Shown here piece after piece: positions 23,195 to 32,699 of a DNA stretch of 64,000 nt. The position numbers and the translations under genes are program-made. This DNA is from Lunularia cruciata (taxonomy: Eukaryota > Streptophyta > Marchantiopsida > Lunulariales > Lunulariaceae). The stretch's first letter is position 1. The number at the start of each line of letters is the position of its first letter. The stretch spans positions 42,389,034 through 42,453,033 of the forward strand of contig OX419762.1 of NCBI GenBank assembly GCA_948567375.1, read 5' to 3'. The notes beneath the pieces are model-generated. The model saw only the letters and a list, made by a program, of their open reading frames with translations. It was not told the DNA's origin and made no database searches.

Positions 23195-23398
23195 ATGGAT
23201 ATGAATGTCCCAAATCCTCTCCCTTTCAACACTCAAGTAGAAATCCGTTATGTAGTGAGGCCAAAAGTGATGTTTAGAGATTTTGTGGTTAGGAATTTTG
23301 GTGAGGAGTATTATCAACGACTGATAGCTTCTGAGGTCCCAATGGTAGTTTCGATAGTTCATGCGCCTTCCAGAGTGATTATATTGACTCTGTATTGA
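23195..23398 (+). CDS. G2 small pre-gag ORF, second copy (67 aa)
   Basis: ATG at 23195, four bases after the previous stop. Contains PFNTQVEIRYV, RNFGEEYYQRLIASEVPMVV and a hydrophobic end ILTLY. It is a diverged paralogue of the ORF just upstream and of the single ORF in G1, so G2 carries a tandem pair. Gag follows after about 30 bp. Confidence 0.58.
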   Translation: MDMNVPNPLPFNTQVEIRYVVRPKVMFRDFVVRNFGEEYYQRLIASEVPMVVSIVHAPSRVIILTLY

Positions 23399-23431
23399 AG
23401 TAGACATTAGCAATTGAGTGTTGCAGGAACC

Positions 23432-24520
23432 ATGGATCTGCAATTGCAAGAGTTGGTGCAAGGAATGCAAGGGATGTTGAATGAATTTCAAGAGATTAAG
23501 ATGACCATGGAGACATTACAAAGTCAAGTGCAGATCCTCAAGAACAAACAAGCCATGCAAGAAGAAGAGCCATCTCAAAACCCAGTACCTGCGACTGAAG
23601 TACTCGAAGAAGCACTTGTGCCTACGAACCCTATCAACGATGAAGCCACATTGCTACTCCGGATGAAGACGACCTGCAACATCGAGCCTTACAAGGGGTA
23701 GTGTTTGATGGGAGTAGTGGAAAATTGGATCTTGAGAATGAATCGATATTTCTGATTGTTCTCAACAGAGATCACAGAGCATGCTACATGTGTGTTTGCA
23801 TGTGGGTACTTGACCGATAAAGCCCTCACATGGTATGATGCTTGGGAACGATCCATGCTGGCAGAGAGAAGGGAGGTCACATGGACAGCAATGCAAGAAG
23901 GACTGCTGAAGAATTTCCAATCGGTGGATTCTGTGCAAATGGCTCGAACCCGACCATGGGGATTGAGACAAAAGAATAGCGTACAAGAGTATGTGGAGGC
24001 ACTTCTGGATCTACAAGTTGCAATTACCGACATGAGTCTAGCAGAGGCTCTCGACAATTTCAAACAAGGGTTGAAAGAGCGGATTCGCCAAGAAGTCATG
24101 GTGCAAAATCCTTGCACGGTATTTGAAGCCATTGCTTGTGCGCATAGAATAGCAGAAGCATTAGGTGGAGGTGAAGGAGTAGCTCCACCTCAACATTATT
24201 GGGCAGAAATGCCACACATGGGTGGACCTGTACTGATGGAATTGGGCACCCTTTGATTCCAAGATCGAGGAGCACGACCGCTTCAAGGGGAGCGGGGACG
24301 GGTAGAAGAACAAAGAGATAGAGTCCCACGAGGAGAAGGGACTCGAGGAGAACAACGCTGTTGTTACAATTGTGGCCGTATTGGGCACATATCTACCAAC
24401 TATTGCACTTGTTTCCCTAGAGGCCCTCGGCCTTCGTTCAGGCGATCTTTGAACAACATGGAGAGGCACATTGAAGAAGAGGAGGTGGAAATCACTTCAG
24501 AAAACAAAGATCACCAATAA
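23432..24520 (+). pseudogene. G2 gag with CCHC zinc knuckle
   Basis: Opens with a Q/E/L-rich coiled-coil (MDLQLQELVQGMQGMLNEF), then a gag core (CGYLTDKALTWYDAWER, QEYVEALLDLQVAI, LKERIRQEVMVQNP). Around 24360 is a nucleic-acid-binding knuckle CYNCGRIGHISTNYC, with five rather than four residues between His and the last Cys. Stops at about 23699 (TAG), 23755 and 24255 (TGA) interrupt the frame. It would package element RNA. Confidence 0.84.
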
Positions 24521-24615
24521 ATGTACCTTGCGGCCTTACTGGCTCAATAAGGAAGCAGTGAAGCAAGGGAAGGAAGAAGAATAATGCACAAAGATCCCAA
24601 AAGGCAACCTCACAA

Positions 24616-25010
24616 TTGATTGTCGTGAATGGAATGCTAGAAGGTAATCAAGTGAGAGTATTAATAGATCCGGGAGCAATAGAGAATTTCTTGTCTTTCT
24701 CTGTTGCAATAAGATTGGGAATGGATCTAGAGAGAGATGGAAGTGAAGAAGTAGAGTTACCAAATGGGCAAACTGAGAGGATTGAATCATTACCTAGACG
24801 TGTAACCCTCTCTGTAGGAGAATATCAGGAAGCAATTGAGTGGCGAGTGATATAGTTAGCTCGTTATGATGCAATTTTAGGCATGCCATGGATGGAGAAA
24901 TACAACCCTATGGTGGATTGGAGGAAGAAAGTAGTGAGAACCCACCAATGGTCAATCATTGGGGTTAAAGAAAAATCACACAGGTAGAAACTGACTCTAT
25001 ATGTCGTAGG
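24616..25010 (+). pseudogene. G2 aspartic protease
   Basis: Contains VRVLIDPGAIENFLS; the catalytic Asp is present but the usual Ser of the DSG triad is Pro. The end YDAILGMPWMEKYNP is the standard gypsy protease close. A TAG at 24853-24855 interrupts the frame. A closely related fragment (VLIDPRAVENF) lies at 32090-32140, outside this element. Confidence 0.8.
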
Positions 25011-25044
25011 GACGGCAATTGTCTATAAGACCGATAGATGTTTT

Positions 25045-25698
25045 ATGGGTCTAATAAGAGAAGTCCAGAGTGCACAACTCGATGGAAAAATTCCTGAGAA
25101 ATTGAAGGATGTGGTACATGAGTTTCAAGATGTCTTTTCCAATGATCTACCCTCAAGATTACCACCAAAAAGGCAAGTAGATCACAAAATTGAGACACTT
25201 CCGAGGAAGACGCCTCCTTGTAAGGCCCCATATCGCCTATCACCTCATGAGTTGGAGGAGTGTAAGACTCAAATTGAGGAGATGATGCAGAAAAGGTTCA
25301 TCCAACCTAGCATGTCACCATATGGGGCCCCTATCTTGTTTGTGAAGAAGAAAGATGGTACAATGTGCATGTGCATTGACTATCGGGGTCTCAATCAGCA
25401 AACAATGAAGAACAAATACCCCTTACCTCGCATGGATGACTTGTTTGATCAACTCCATGGAGCAAGATACTTCACCAAACTGGACTTGCAGACCGGTTAC
25501 AATCAAATCCAAATTGTAGAGGACGATGTGTACAAAACTACCTTTCGAACCAAGTATGGCCACTTTGAGTACCTTGTGATACCTTTTGGCCTCACCAATG
25601 CACCTGCCACTTTCATGAGTCTAATGAATGACATATTTTGTCCATACTTGGATAAGTTTGTTATCATCTTCTTGGATGATATCTTAGTAGCACGATGA
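25045..25698 (+). CDS. G2 reverse transcriptase palm
   Basis: Intact frame with [89 protein letters not shown] and the catalytic IIFLDDILV. The frame ends at 25698 after ILVAR, where a shift of a few bases has removed the usual YS; the next segment overlaps from 25695. Family assignment is certain. Confidence 0.92.
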   Translation: MGLIREVQSAQLDGKIPEKLKDVVHEFQDVFSNDLPSRLPPKRQVDHKIETLPRKTPPCKAPYRLSPHELEECKTQIEEMMQKRFIQPSMSPYGAPILFVKKKDGTMCMCIDYRGLNQQTMKNKYPLPRMDDLFDQLHGARYFTKLDLQTGYNQIQIVEDDVYKTTFRTKYGHFEYLVIPFGLTNAPATFMSLMNDIFCPYLDKFVIIFLDDILVAR

Positions 25699-27188
25699 CA
25701 GAACACAAGCAACATCTACGAAAGGTCCTCCAGATTCTAAGACTGAATCAGTTGTATGCCAAAATCTCAAAGTGTGAGTTTGGCAAGTCTGAAGTAGACT
25801 ACTTGGGACATAAAGTAAGTGCAGAGGGCATTCAAGTATTGACAGATAAAATAGAGGTCATTCAAAGATGGAGTGCCCCAAAAGATCAGACTCAACTTAA
25901 GAGCTTCTTGGGGTTGACGGGATTCTATCATAGATTTGTCAAGGACTTCTCCAAGGTTGCACAGCCTTTAACGGCACTACTTGGCAAGGGGAAGAAGTGG
26001 ACATGGGGAATTGCACAAGAATTGGCCTTTCAAGAATTGAAGGCCGCCTTGCTACATGCACCAATCTTGAAGTGGTATGACCCAAAACGTCCAATCAAGT
26101 TGGCTATAGATGCATCAGGCGTAGCAATAAGAGCAGTCCTACAACAAGAGTGGCATGACGGATGGCATCCAATTGCATATTTCTCTCGAAAGTTGTTACC
26201 GGTAGAGCGCAACTACCACACTACAGAACAAGAAGAGTTGGCCATCATTCTAGCAACCAAGCATTGGAAGCACTACTTGGGCGAGAAGGCATTTGTAGTA
26301 GAGACAGACCACAAGCCTCTAGTCTACCTCAAGACGCAGAAGGATCTATCTCATCGCCAAATTTGGTGGGCAGAGTGGCAACAATGCTTCAACATGACAA
26401 TCACCCATGTTGAAGGTAAGAAGCAACTTGCAGATGCATTCACTCGCATGCCAATGGCCAACAACTTGGTGGCAGAGGTTAAGATTAACCCTGAATTCTG
26501 GCAAGAGATTCTGGCTGCGACAAAAACTGATCCACAGATTGTAAAAGCACAATCATCCAAAGGTGTCACCAACACCCAAGGACTCACCTTTTGGGATGGC
26601 AGATTATGGATCCCAAATGTCCCAGAATTATGCACCACCATTCTAGCGGAATGTCATGATTCGCCCATTGTAGCTCATGTCGGAGTGGACAAGACCTTGG
26701 ATGCAATCAAGCGCCATTACTATTGGCCCAAGATGAGCAATGACGTGATGGACTATGTGCGTAGCTGCCTACTTTGTCAACAGAACAAAGCTTCTAATCA
26801 AGCACCTACAAGGCTCCTTCAACCTCTCCCCACTCCTACCCAACGTTGGGAACAAGTGAGTATGGATCTCGTCTGTGAATTACCCAAGACCACCTCAGGG
26901 TTTGACTCCATTGTGGTCTTTGTGGACCGGCTCACCAAAATGATTCATGTACGCCCTACCACCAAGGAGGTGACCGCTCCACAACTAGCTCAATTATACT
27001 TAGATGCAGTCTTTGTTCACCATGGCTTGTCTAGAGTACTCATCACCGATAGAGGCACCCAATTCACCTGTTTGTTTTGGCGAACACTCTTTGGTTTCTT
27101 CAAAACCAAGTTGGCCATGTCCACAGCTTACCACCCACAAACAGATGGCCAAATAGAGCAGGCTAATCGCACGATTGAAGACATGTGA
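25695..27188 (+). CDS. G2 RT thumb, RNase H and integrase core (497 aa open)
   Basis: The frame runs from the RT connection ([20 protein letters not shown]) through RNase H ([37 protein letters not shown]) to integrase. Integrase has the HHCC zinc site ([17 protein letters not shown] with CLLCQQNKA) and the DDE triad: D in [11 protein letters not shown] in [11 protein letters not shown] in [13 protein letters not shown]. The start shown is where the open frame begins, not a real initiation site. A TGA at 27186-27188 interrupts an otherwise continuous frame. Confidence 0.93.
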   Translation: MTEHKQHLRKVLQILRLNQLYAKISKCEFGKSEVDYLGHKVSAEGIQVLTDKIEVIQRWSAPKDQTQLKSFLGLTGFYHRFVKDFSKVAQPLTALLGKGKKWTWGIAQELAFQELKAALLHAPILKWYDPKRPIKLAIDASGVAIRAVLQQEWHDGWHPIAYFSRKLLPVERNYHTTEQEELAIILATKHWKHYLGEKAFVVETDHKPLVYLKTQKDLSHRQIWWAEWQQCFNMTITHVEGKKQLADAFTRMPMANNLVAEVKINPEFWQEILAATKTDPQIVKAQSSKGVTNTQGLTFWDGRLWIPNVPELCTTILAECHDSPIVAHVGVDKTLDAIKRHYYWPKMSNDVMDYVRSCLLCQQNKASNQAPTRLLQPLPTPTQRWEQVSMDLVCELPKTTSGFDSIVVFVDRLTKMIHVRPTTKEVTAPQLAQLYLDAVFVHHGLSRVLITDRGTQFTCLFWRTLFGFFKTKLAMSTAYHPQTDGQIEQANRTIEDM

Positions 27189-27938
27189 CGCGGCTTCACC
27201 TTAGAAGAGCGAGAAAGGTGCGACACCCTACTCCCATTGGTGGAATTTGCTTACAACAATTCAGTGAATGCATCCACCGAGGTCACTCCGTTCTTCCTCA
27301 TGTATGGTGAGCATCCCTTCACACCTTCTAGCTTGATGAAGATCCGTCCAGTGGCTACCAAGGTCGATGCAATCAACACATTTGTTTCTAGAATCCAACA
27401 AGGTGTGGAGAGCGCCAAGCACAAATTACAAATTGTGCAAAATTGACAGAAGCAGTATGCTGATGCACACCGTCGGCACATGGAGTTCAATGTTGGGGAT
27501 CAAGTGTGGCTATCGACAACCAAACTCACATTAGTTGGACCTCGTAAGCTCAGACCTCGTTTTATTGGGCCTTTCTTGATTCTTTGTCGCATCAGCGCTG
27601 TGGCCTATCACCTTGAGCTACCACCACACATGAAGATCCATCCAGTGTTCCATGTCTCCCTACTATGCAGATATGCTCCCCAATCAGGCCAGGGTCATTC
27701 CACACCGGCCATTCGACCTTGTCCGACACTCATTGATGGCATAGAGGAATATGAAGTGGAGCGGATTCTCCAAAAATGCATGTGTGGTACTCGCCACCCG
27801 CGGGTGGACTATCTAGTACAATGGAAAGGTTACCCCCTCTATGAAGCAACCTGGGAGCCCGCTGCCAATTTGGCACATGCACTGGTGTTGGTGCAAGCAT
27901 TTGAGCAACAATTGCACAACAAGGACATTGCATCTTAA
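27189..27938 (+). CDS. G2 integrase tail and chromodomain
   Basis: Continues integrase (LLPLVEFAYNNSVNAS, PFFLMYGEHPFTP), has a TGA at 27444-27446, then the GPY/F region (VGPRKLRPRFIGPFLIL, HPVFHVSLL) and a chromodomain at about 27740-27890 (EEYEVERIL, DYLVQWKGYPLYEATWEPAANL). The aromatic cage-type residues Y, W and W are present. In chromoviruses this domain directs integration to marked heterochromatin. The stop at 27938 is followed by the purine tract AAAAGGAGGGAAGTC and the LTR. Confidence 0.92.
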
Positions 27939-27951
27939 AAGGAGGGAAGTC

Positions 27952-28704
27952 TGTAATACCAAGAGCTAGCTATATGATCTAGATGTGAAATTCGGTTTGG
28001 TAACATCTAGAATGATGTTATACATGATGGTCAAAATAGATAAGATAGAAGTATCACCAAAAGAGTACTTCTACTAATAGGGCAGAAACCGAAATAGACT
28101 TGAGAACCTTAGAACCAATAGCTAGATATATGATTTAAAGGTGAGAATTGGTTTGGTAACATCTGGAAGGATGTTACACATGATGGACTAAACAGATCAG
28201 AAAGAGGTATCACCAAAAGGGGACTTCTACTAATAGAGTAGGAATCGAAATATGCCTGAAATCTTTGAAGGCAATTTCGGAGGCCTAATCGGATGAATTA
28301 GGCATCAAAAATGTGCAGATTCCCCCCCCCCCCTCCCCCCCTCTTCCATTGGAGAAAAGGCTGGCCTTCCCTCCCACCTGCTTTGTCTCGTTGAGAGCTT
28401 TCCAATGGTACCTTACGTGATTCTGAGATTCCTACAGGAAGATTCCCTAAAAGATTCCCTCCAATCAAAGCTTGTTTGACCAACCAGATAGGACCTAGAC
28501 CAGACATGTCACCCATCCAAGTAAGTAATCCAAGGGTGGAGCTTGCTGACAAATCACCTATCTGTGTCCCTAATCCTATGGTGGAGCTTGCTTGGAGGAG
28601 ATCCTCTTCATCTATATAATAAAGAGAAGGTGCTCCCTTGGGGCATCGATTGTTTGAGTGTGCAATCTGTGTTTTCTCTCTTCTCTTGTCCTCAGAGTAT
28701 TACA
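27952..28704 (+). repeat. G2 right LTR (753 bp)
   Basis: Partner of 22124-22828, preceded by the polypurine tract at 27937-27951 and followed by the target duplication ATCTT. It differs from the left LTR by few substitutions and a roughly 45-bp length difference next to the C run at 28322. Confidence 0.94.
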
Positions 28705-29990
28705 ATCTTCCCCTCATCACGGTGGCAATTACAATGGTGTCCATTGACCCTATGGTCCATAATGAGTTTCAATCAGCTCTACAACAAGATCCCTTCTTCC
28801 AAATGGTACACGGTCATCTAACAGCACACGACAAGGAGTACAACACCTTCTCCTTCAAAGAAGGCCTCTTATTCCATGCAGACCATATTTATGTTCTAGC
28901 CAAAGGTGATCTTCGACTTGTGCGCCTTCAAGAAGCCCATGATTTACCAGTAGCTGGTCACATGGGAGTGGACAAGACCTTGGGCACCCTCCAACACCAA
29001 TGGTGGTGGCCCAACATGACACGAGATGTTCGAGACTTTGTTTGATCATGCGAGAGTTGCCAACGGAACAAGGCCAGCAACCAGAAGCCGAGTGGAATCC
29101 TTCAACCACTCGCCATTCCATCCGCTCGTTGGGAGCATGTGAGCTTGGATCTCATCACATCCTTGCCAAAGACAAAACAAGGACACACCGCAATCGTGGT
29201 GTTTGTGGATAAGCTTAATAAGCAAATCCACTTGGCACCAACCTGTGATACCGTGGATGTTCCAACCTTAGCGCAAATCTACTCCGACAATGTCTTCAAG
29301 CATCATGGGATACCACGTGTACTCATCTCCAACCGTGATCCTCGATTTACCGGGAAGTTTTGACAAGCACTCTTCCAGATACTTGGCACCAAGCTTGCTT
29401 TGTTCACGGCCTATCATCCTCAAACTGATGGACAAACCAAATGCGCAAATCGTACATTGGAGGATATGTTGCGGGCCTTTGTCAATATCCACCATACCAA
29501 CTGGGATGAATATCTTACAATTGCAAAATTTGCCTACAACAATTCCAAATAGGCAAGCACTGGATTTTCTCCCTTCTTTCTCAATTTTGGCCAACATCCG
29601 CTTGTTCCAGATTCTCTCTTTGCTCCCCCTCCCTCTTAGGTTCCTCAAACTTCCACATTCTTGACCACTATATCCCAATCTCTCCAACAAGCCAAGTCTC
29701 ACCTCCTTGTTGCTCAGAATCGCCAAAAACAATATGCGGACCACCATCATCGTGATCTCACCTTTGAAGTTGGTGATAAAGTCATGCTATCCTCTAGTAA
29801 CCTCCCTCTCCCACTTGATACCCAAGTTCGTAAACTTGCCCCAAATTGGATAGGACCTTTTGATATCACGCACATTGTCTCTCCTGTTGCTTATCGACTT
29901 GCCTTGCCTTGTCACATGCGTGTCCATCCTGTCTTTCATGTTTTCCAAGTTGAAACCCTTTGTTCCTAACCCCTCTTCCTTTTCCTCTTG
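28705..29990 (+). pseudogene. G1 integrase (continues after G2 insertion)
   Basis: The G1 polyprotein resumes in the frame of 21455-22140 once G2 and one ATCTT are disregarded. The HHCC site (HMGVDKTLGTLQHQWWWP with CESCQRNKA) is present. The DDE residues are visible in HVSLDLITSLP, LISNRDPRFTG (D in the N-R-D form) and DGQTKCANRTLED (a TKCANR form where TE-ANR is usual, so the catalytic Glu appears replaced). Stops at 29043-29045, near 29361 and near 29550 break it. The GPY/F region ends HPVFHVFQVETL. Confidence 0.88.
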
Positions 29991-30018
29991 AGTCCAACCT
30001 CCCCTTCTTCCTGTCCCT

Positions 30019-30240
30019 ATCAATGATCATGAGGAGTACAGAGTTGATCATATCCTTGCGCATCGCCATATTCAACGAGGCCGTCGTCAACATACGGAGT
30101 ACAAGGTCCTTTGGAAAGTGTATCCCCTTCATGATGCCACATGGGAACCTCTTTCTCACCTCCAAAATGCACAGACGGCCATCAAGGAATTTGAAGCTTC
30201 ACTGGCGATGAGGACGTCACCAACTAGCGGCGGGGGAATA
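30019..30240 (+). pseudogene. G1 chromodomain
   Basis: In a frame different from the integrase tail: INDHEEYRVDHILAHRHIQ, then EYKVLWKVYPLHDATWEPLS and a short tail AIKEFEASLAM. This is a standard chromodomain core with WxxYPxxxATWE. The gap at 29970-30019 contains a stop and shift. The purine-rich GCGGCGGGGGAATA at 30228-30240 is the likely polypurine tract. Confidence 0.87.
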
Positions 30241-30662
30241 TGTAACAATATAGAGTTTAGCGACAAAGTTAGTCGGGCTTACGAAGTAGATAATAAGACA
30301 AAATAGCCTAGAATATTCTAGAAGCATCTAAGAAGCTTCTTGGGAAGCTTCACAACTAGTTAACTTGTGCCCTAAGCAGGTAGCTTCTAGAAGGAAGCTT
30401 CTAGAAGCTTCTAACTAGCTTAGCTTGCATGCCAAGTAGGCGGCTTCTAAAAGGAAGCTTCTTGAGAAGCTCCTGGTTAACTTGACTTGCACTCCAAGAA
30501 AGCGGTTCAAGGAAGCTTCTTGAGAAGCTTCAAGGGTCTTGTATGTTATCTATAAATACCAAAGCCGAAGCTCATGCTAGGCATTTGGAGTTTTCCCTCA
30601 TTCAAGTGTCCCAATATGAGTTTCCATTCTCCTATTTCTCTCCTTGGTTTCGGTCTTTTACA
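30241..30662 (+). repeat. G1 right LTR
   Basis: Partner of 18429-18850, same 422-bp length and near-identical sequence, with the same TTCTAGAAG/GAAGCTTC arrays and a TATA box at about 30551. It is followed by CCTAT (30663-30667). Confidence 0.93.
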
Positions 30663-31380
30663 CCTATCAATGATCATGAGGAATATAAAGTTGATTGTAT
30701 CCTTGCACGTCACTATATTCAACGTGACCATCAACAATATATATAGTATACAGTCCTTTGGAAAGGGTATTCCCTTCATGATGCCCCTTGGGAGCTTCAT
30801 TCTTATCCTTAAAATGCACAAATGGCCATCCAGAAGTTTGAAGCTTCCATGGTGATGAGGATATCCAACAAGTAGGAGGGGAATATAAGACAATATGGAG
30901 TTTACAAACAAGTTAGTCAAGACTAATAAAGTAGCAAATAGGCTAATTTAGCCAAGAATCATAAGAATATTTTAGAAATATCTAAAAAGCTACTTGGTAC
31001 CTTCCAATATCAAGTAATTTGCATACCGAATGGTAAATTCTAAGAGGAAGTTTCTTCGGAAGCTTCCCAACTAGCATAGCTTGCATGCCAAGTAAGTGGC
31101 TTCTAGAATGAGACTTCTATGGAAGCTTCATGACTAGCTTAACTTGCATGCCAAGTAAGCGGCTTCTAAAAGGAAACTTCTCAAGAAACTTCCTTGTTAG
31201 TTTGGCTTGCATCCTAAGAAAGTTGAGTTTTAGGAAGCTTCTTAAGAGCCTTGTATATTCCATATAAATACTAAAGCCCAAGCTCATGCCAGGCATTCAA
31301 AGTTTCCCTTATCCAAGAGTCTGAGTGTGATCTTTCACTCCAATCTTCCATTCTCTTATTTCTCTCCTTGGTCTTTTACA
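30663..31380 (+). pseudogene. G0 chromodomain remnant and right LTR
   Basis: Starts with INDHEEYKVDCILARHYIQ and VLWKGYSLHDAPWELHS, a decayed chromodomain matching G1. The purine tract AGGAGGGGAA at about 30873 leads into the G0 right LTR (about 30885-31380), which ends GTCTTTTACA followed by the ATATC duplication. Confidence 0.82.
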
Positions 31381-32260
31381 ATATCAATGTGCCATAGCAT
31401 CCATGAAGTGCAAAACCAACTACCAAAAGTTTTGAAAGACCAATACAAATTGAAATAGGAGTTGTTATGATTGTGGAAGATTTTTTCATATACTAGTAAG
31501 ATGTAATATTTTTCTACAAAATAACCAAATGTATGGCTACTTAACATTGTGAAACTCTTACAAAGAAAATGCTATAAAATCACAAAAACAAGTTACTTAT
31601 AGTTATTGTTTCTCCAATCCTATCTTCTACAGGTAATATGAAGATATGGAAGATAAACATGAGGATTGGAGAAAAAATAATCATAAGTAACTTGGTCTTG
31701 TAATTTTATTGGTGCCATAGCATTTCCTATTTTCAATTTTCTGTTGGTCTTTAAAATAATATAAAATGCTATAAAATCAAAAGACCAAGTTACTTATGAT
31801 TATTTTCTGTCCAATCCTTATGTTAATCTTTCACATCTAGTTTGAGGAGAAAGATATGGAAGCTGAACATGAGGATTGGACAAAAAATAATCATAAGTAA
31901 TTTTGTCTTGTGATTTAATTGGTTTAACCATAAAGAAAAAAAGGAAACAGAGAAAGAAGAAGATGGTCTTGTAAGGTTCTTGGTTCCACCATAAAACACA
32001 AACAAGGAAGAAAGAAGAAGATGGGAAGAAGCCAATAGATTGAGGAGAAAGGAATCACCAATAGTTACTAGTTGTTATAGATAAAATTTTAGAAGGAATG
32101 AAGATTAGAGTCCTAATTGATCCAAGAGCAGTTGAAAATTTCTACTAAGTTGGCAAAATTAACACTTTAAAAGGATAACAATAAGATATAATAGACCAAA
32201 TTTTAGAAACAATTAAGGGAAAAGAAGAAAACAGAAACACAAAGAATTGAATGGATTGAA
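31381..32260 (+). pseudogene. Older gypsy gag/protease scraps at G0 insertion site
   Basis: At about 31455-31510 the plus strand reads CYDCGRFFHILVRC, a canonical CX2CX4HX4C zinc knuckle. At about 32070-32145 it reads as a protease-like segment with VLIDPRAVENF, close to the G2 protease. Both fit a G2-like gag-protease remnant into which G0 inserted. RT and integrase were not found after it. Confidence 0.62.
31570..31922. repeat. Two adjacent foldback (inverted-repeat) units
   Basis: AAGTTACTTATAGTTATTG..CTCCAATCCT (about 31586-31620) is matched in reverse by AGGATTGGAGAAAAAATAAT..AAGTAACTT (31660-31695). The same pair recurs at 31783-31820 and 31868-31905. Each unit could fold into a hairpin of about 35-40 paired bases, resembling MITE-like or foldback elements duplicated in tandem. 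Confidence 0.7.
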
Positions 32261-32699
32261 TTCCACATGCTAAGATAGGCTATGGTCTTATTATTTTTAC
32301 TTAAAGTGTGCAAAACTTGCTTACTAATAAAATTAGCCATTAAGCTTGTAACCAATATGGAAATTTTCTTTTTAGATCTGTACTAGTGTGAATTTTTTTT
32401 AAAATTTGCATGCATTTAAAAATTGTTTTTAACATTCTTTGTATGTTTTTCATAGACAAGTTTTAAATGATAAGTCTATAAATGTTGATGTAAAATAGAT
32501 CAAATTGTTGTTGGTGTTTATTCAATTCTATTCTATGTTGTTGTTATTCATCTATATTTGGGGTTGTCATATTGAAAAAGGGGATCATTTGAAGAGATAG
32601 AGTTCAAAGCAAAACACAAGAAGTGCATGCATTACACTACAAACAGTTTAGTCACATCTAATAATATGAAAATGCATGTTTCAAATTGCACAAAGATAC

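Larger units (their letters stand above)
22124..28704 (+). mobile_element. Gypsy chromovirus G2: innermost, youngest nested element
   Basis: Bounded by LTRs at 22124-22828 and 27952-28704 with TGTAATACC starts and TA(A/T)(A/T)ACA-type ends, and by the 5-bp duplication ATCTT (22119-22123 and 28705-28709). It interrupts the G1 polyprotein between RNase H and integrase. Internal order: PBS (TGGTATTAGAGCGAG at 22830), two small pre-gag ORFs, gag with zinc knuckle, protease, RT, RNase H, integrase, chromodomain, purine tract. Few disabling changes are visible. Confidence 0.95.
18429..30662 (+). mobile_element. Gypsy chromovirus G1, interrupted by G2
   Basis: Bounded by 422-bp LTRs (18429-18850 and 30241-30662) that begin TGTAACAATAT and end TTTTACA, with the 5-bp target duplication CCTAT on both sides. 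Internal order: PBS, small pre-gag ORF, gag, protease, RT, RNase H, [G2 insertion], integrase, chromodomain, purine tract, LTR. That order plus the chromodomain makes it a Ty3/gypsy chromovirus. Several in-frame stops make this copy inactive, but the two LTRs are very similar. Confidence 0.94.
16624..31380 (+). mobile_element. Gypsy element G0: outermost of three nested elements
   Basis: A degraded chromovirus bounded by LTRs at 16624-17053 and about 30885-31380, flanked by the same 5 bp, ATATC (16619-16623 and 31381-31385). Its own sequence is small: left LTR, PBS-like site, pre-gag and gag remnants (17055-18115), an internal deletion removing protease, RT and most of integrase, then integrase C-terminal sequence (18130-18428) interrupted by G1, and finally a chromodomain remnant (30663-30850). 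LTRs and coding blocks resemble G1, so G0 is an older, internally deleted member of the same family. Confidence 0.87.

Noticed and set aside
26030-26641. Minus-strand open frames inside the G2 polyprotein
   Set aside because: Antisense shadows of RNase H and integrase, which are clearly coded on the plus strand.
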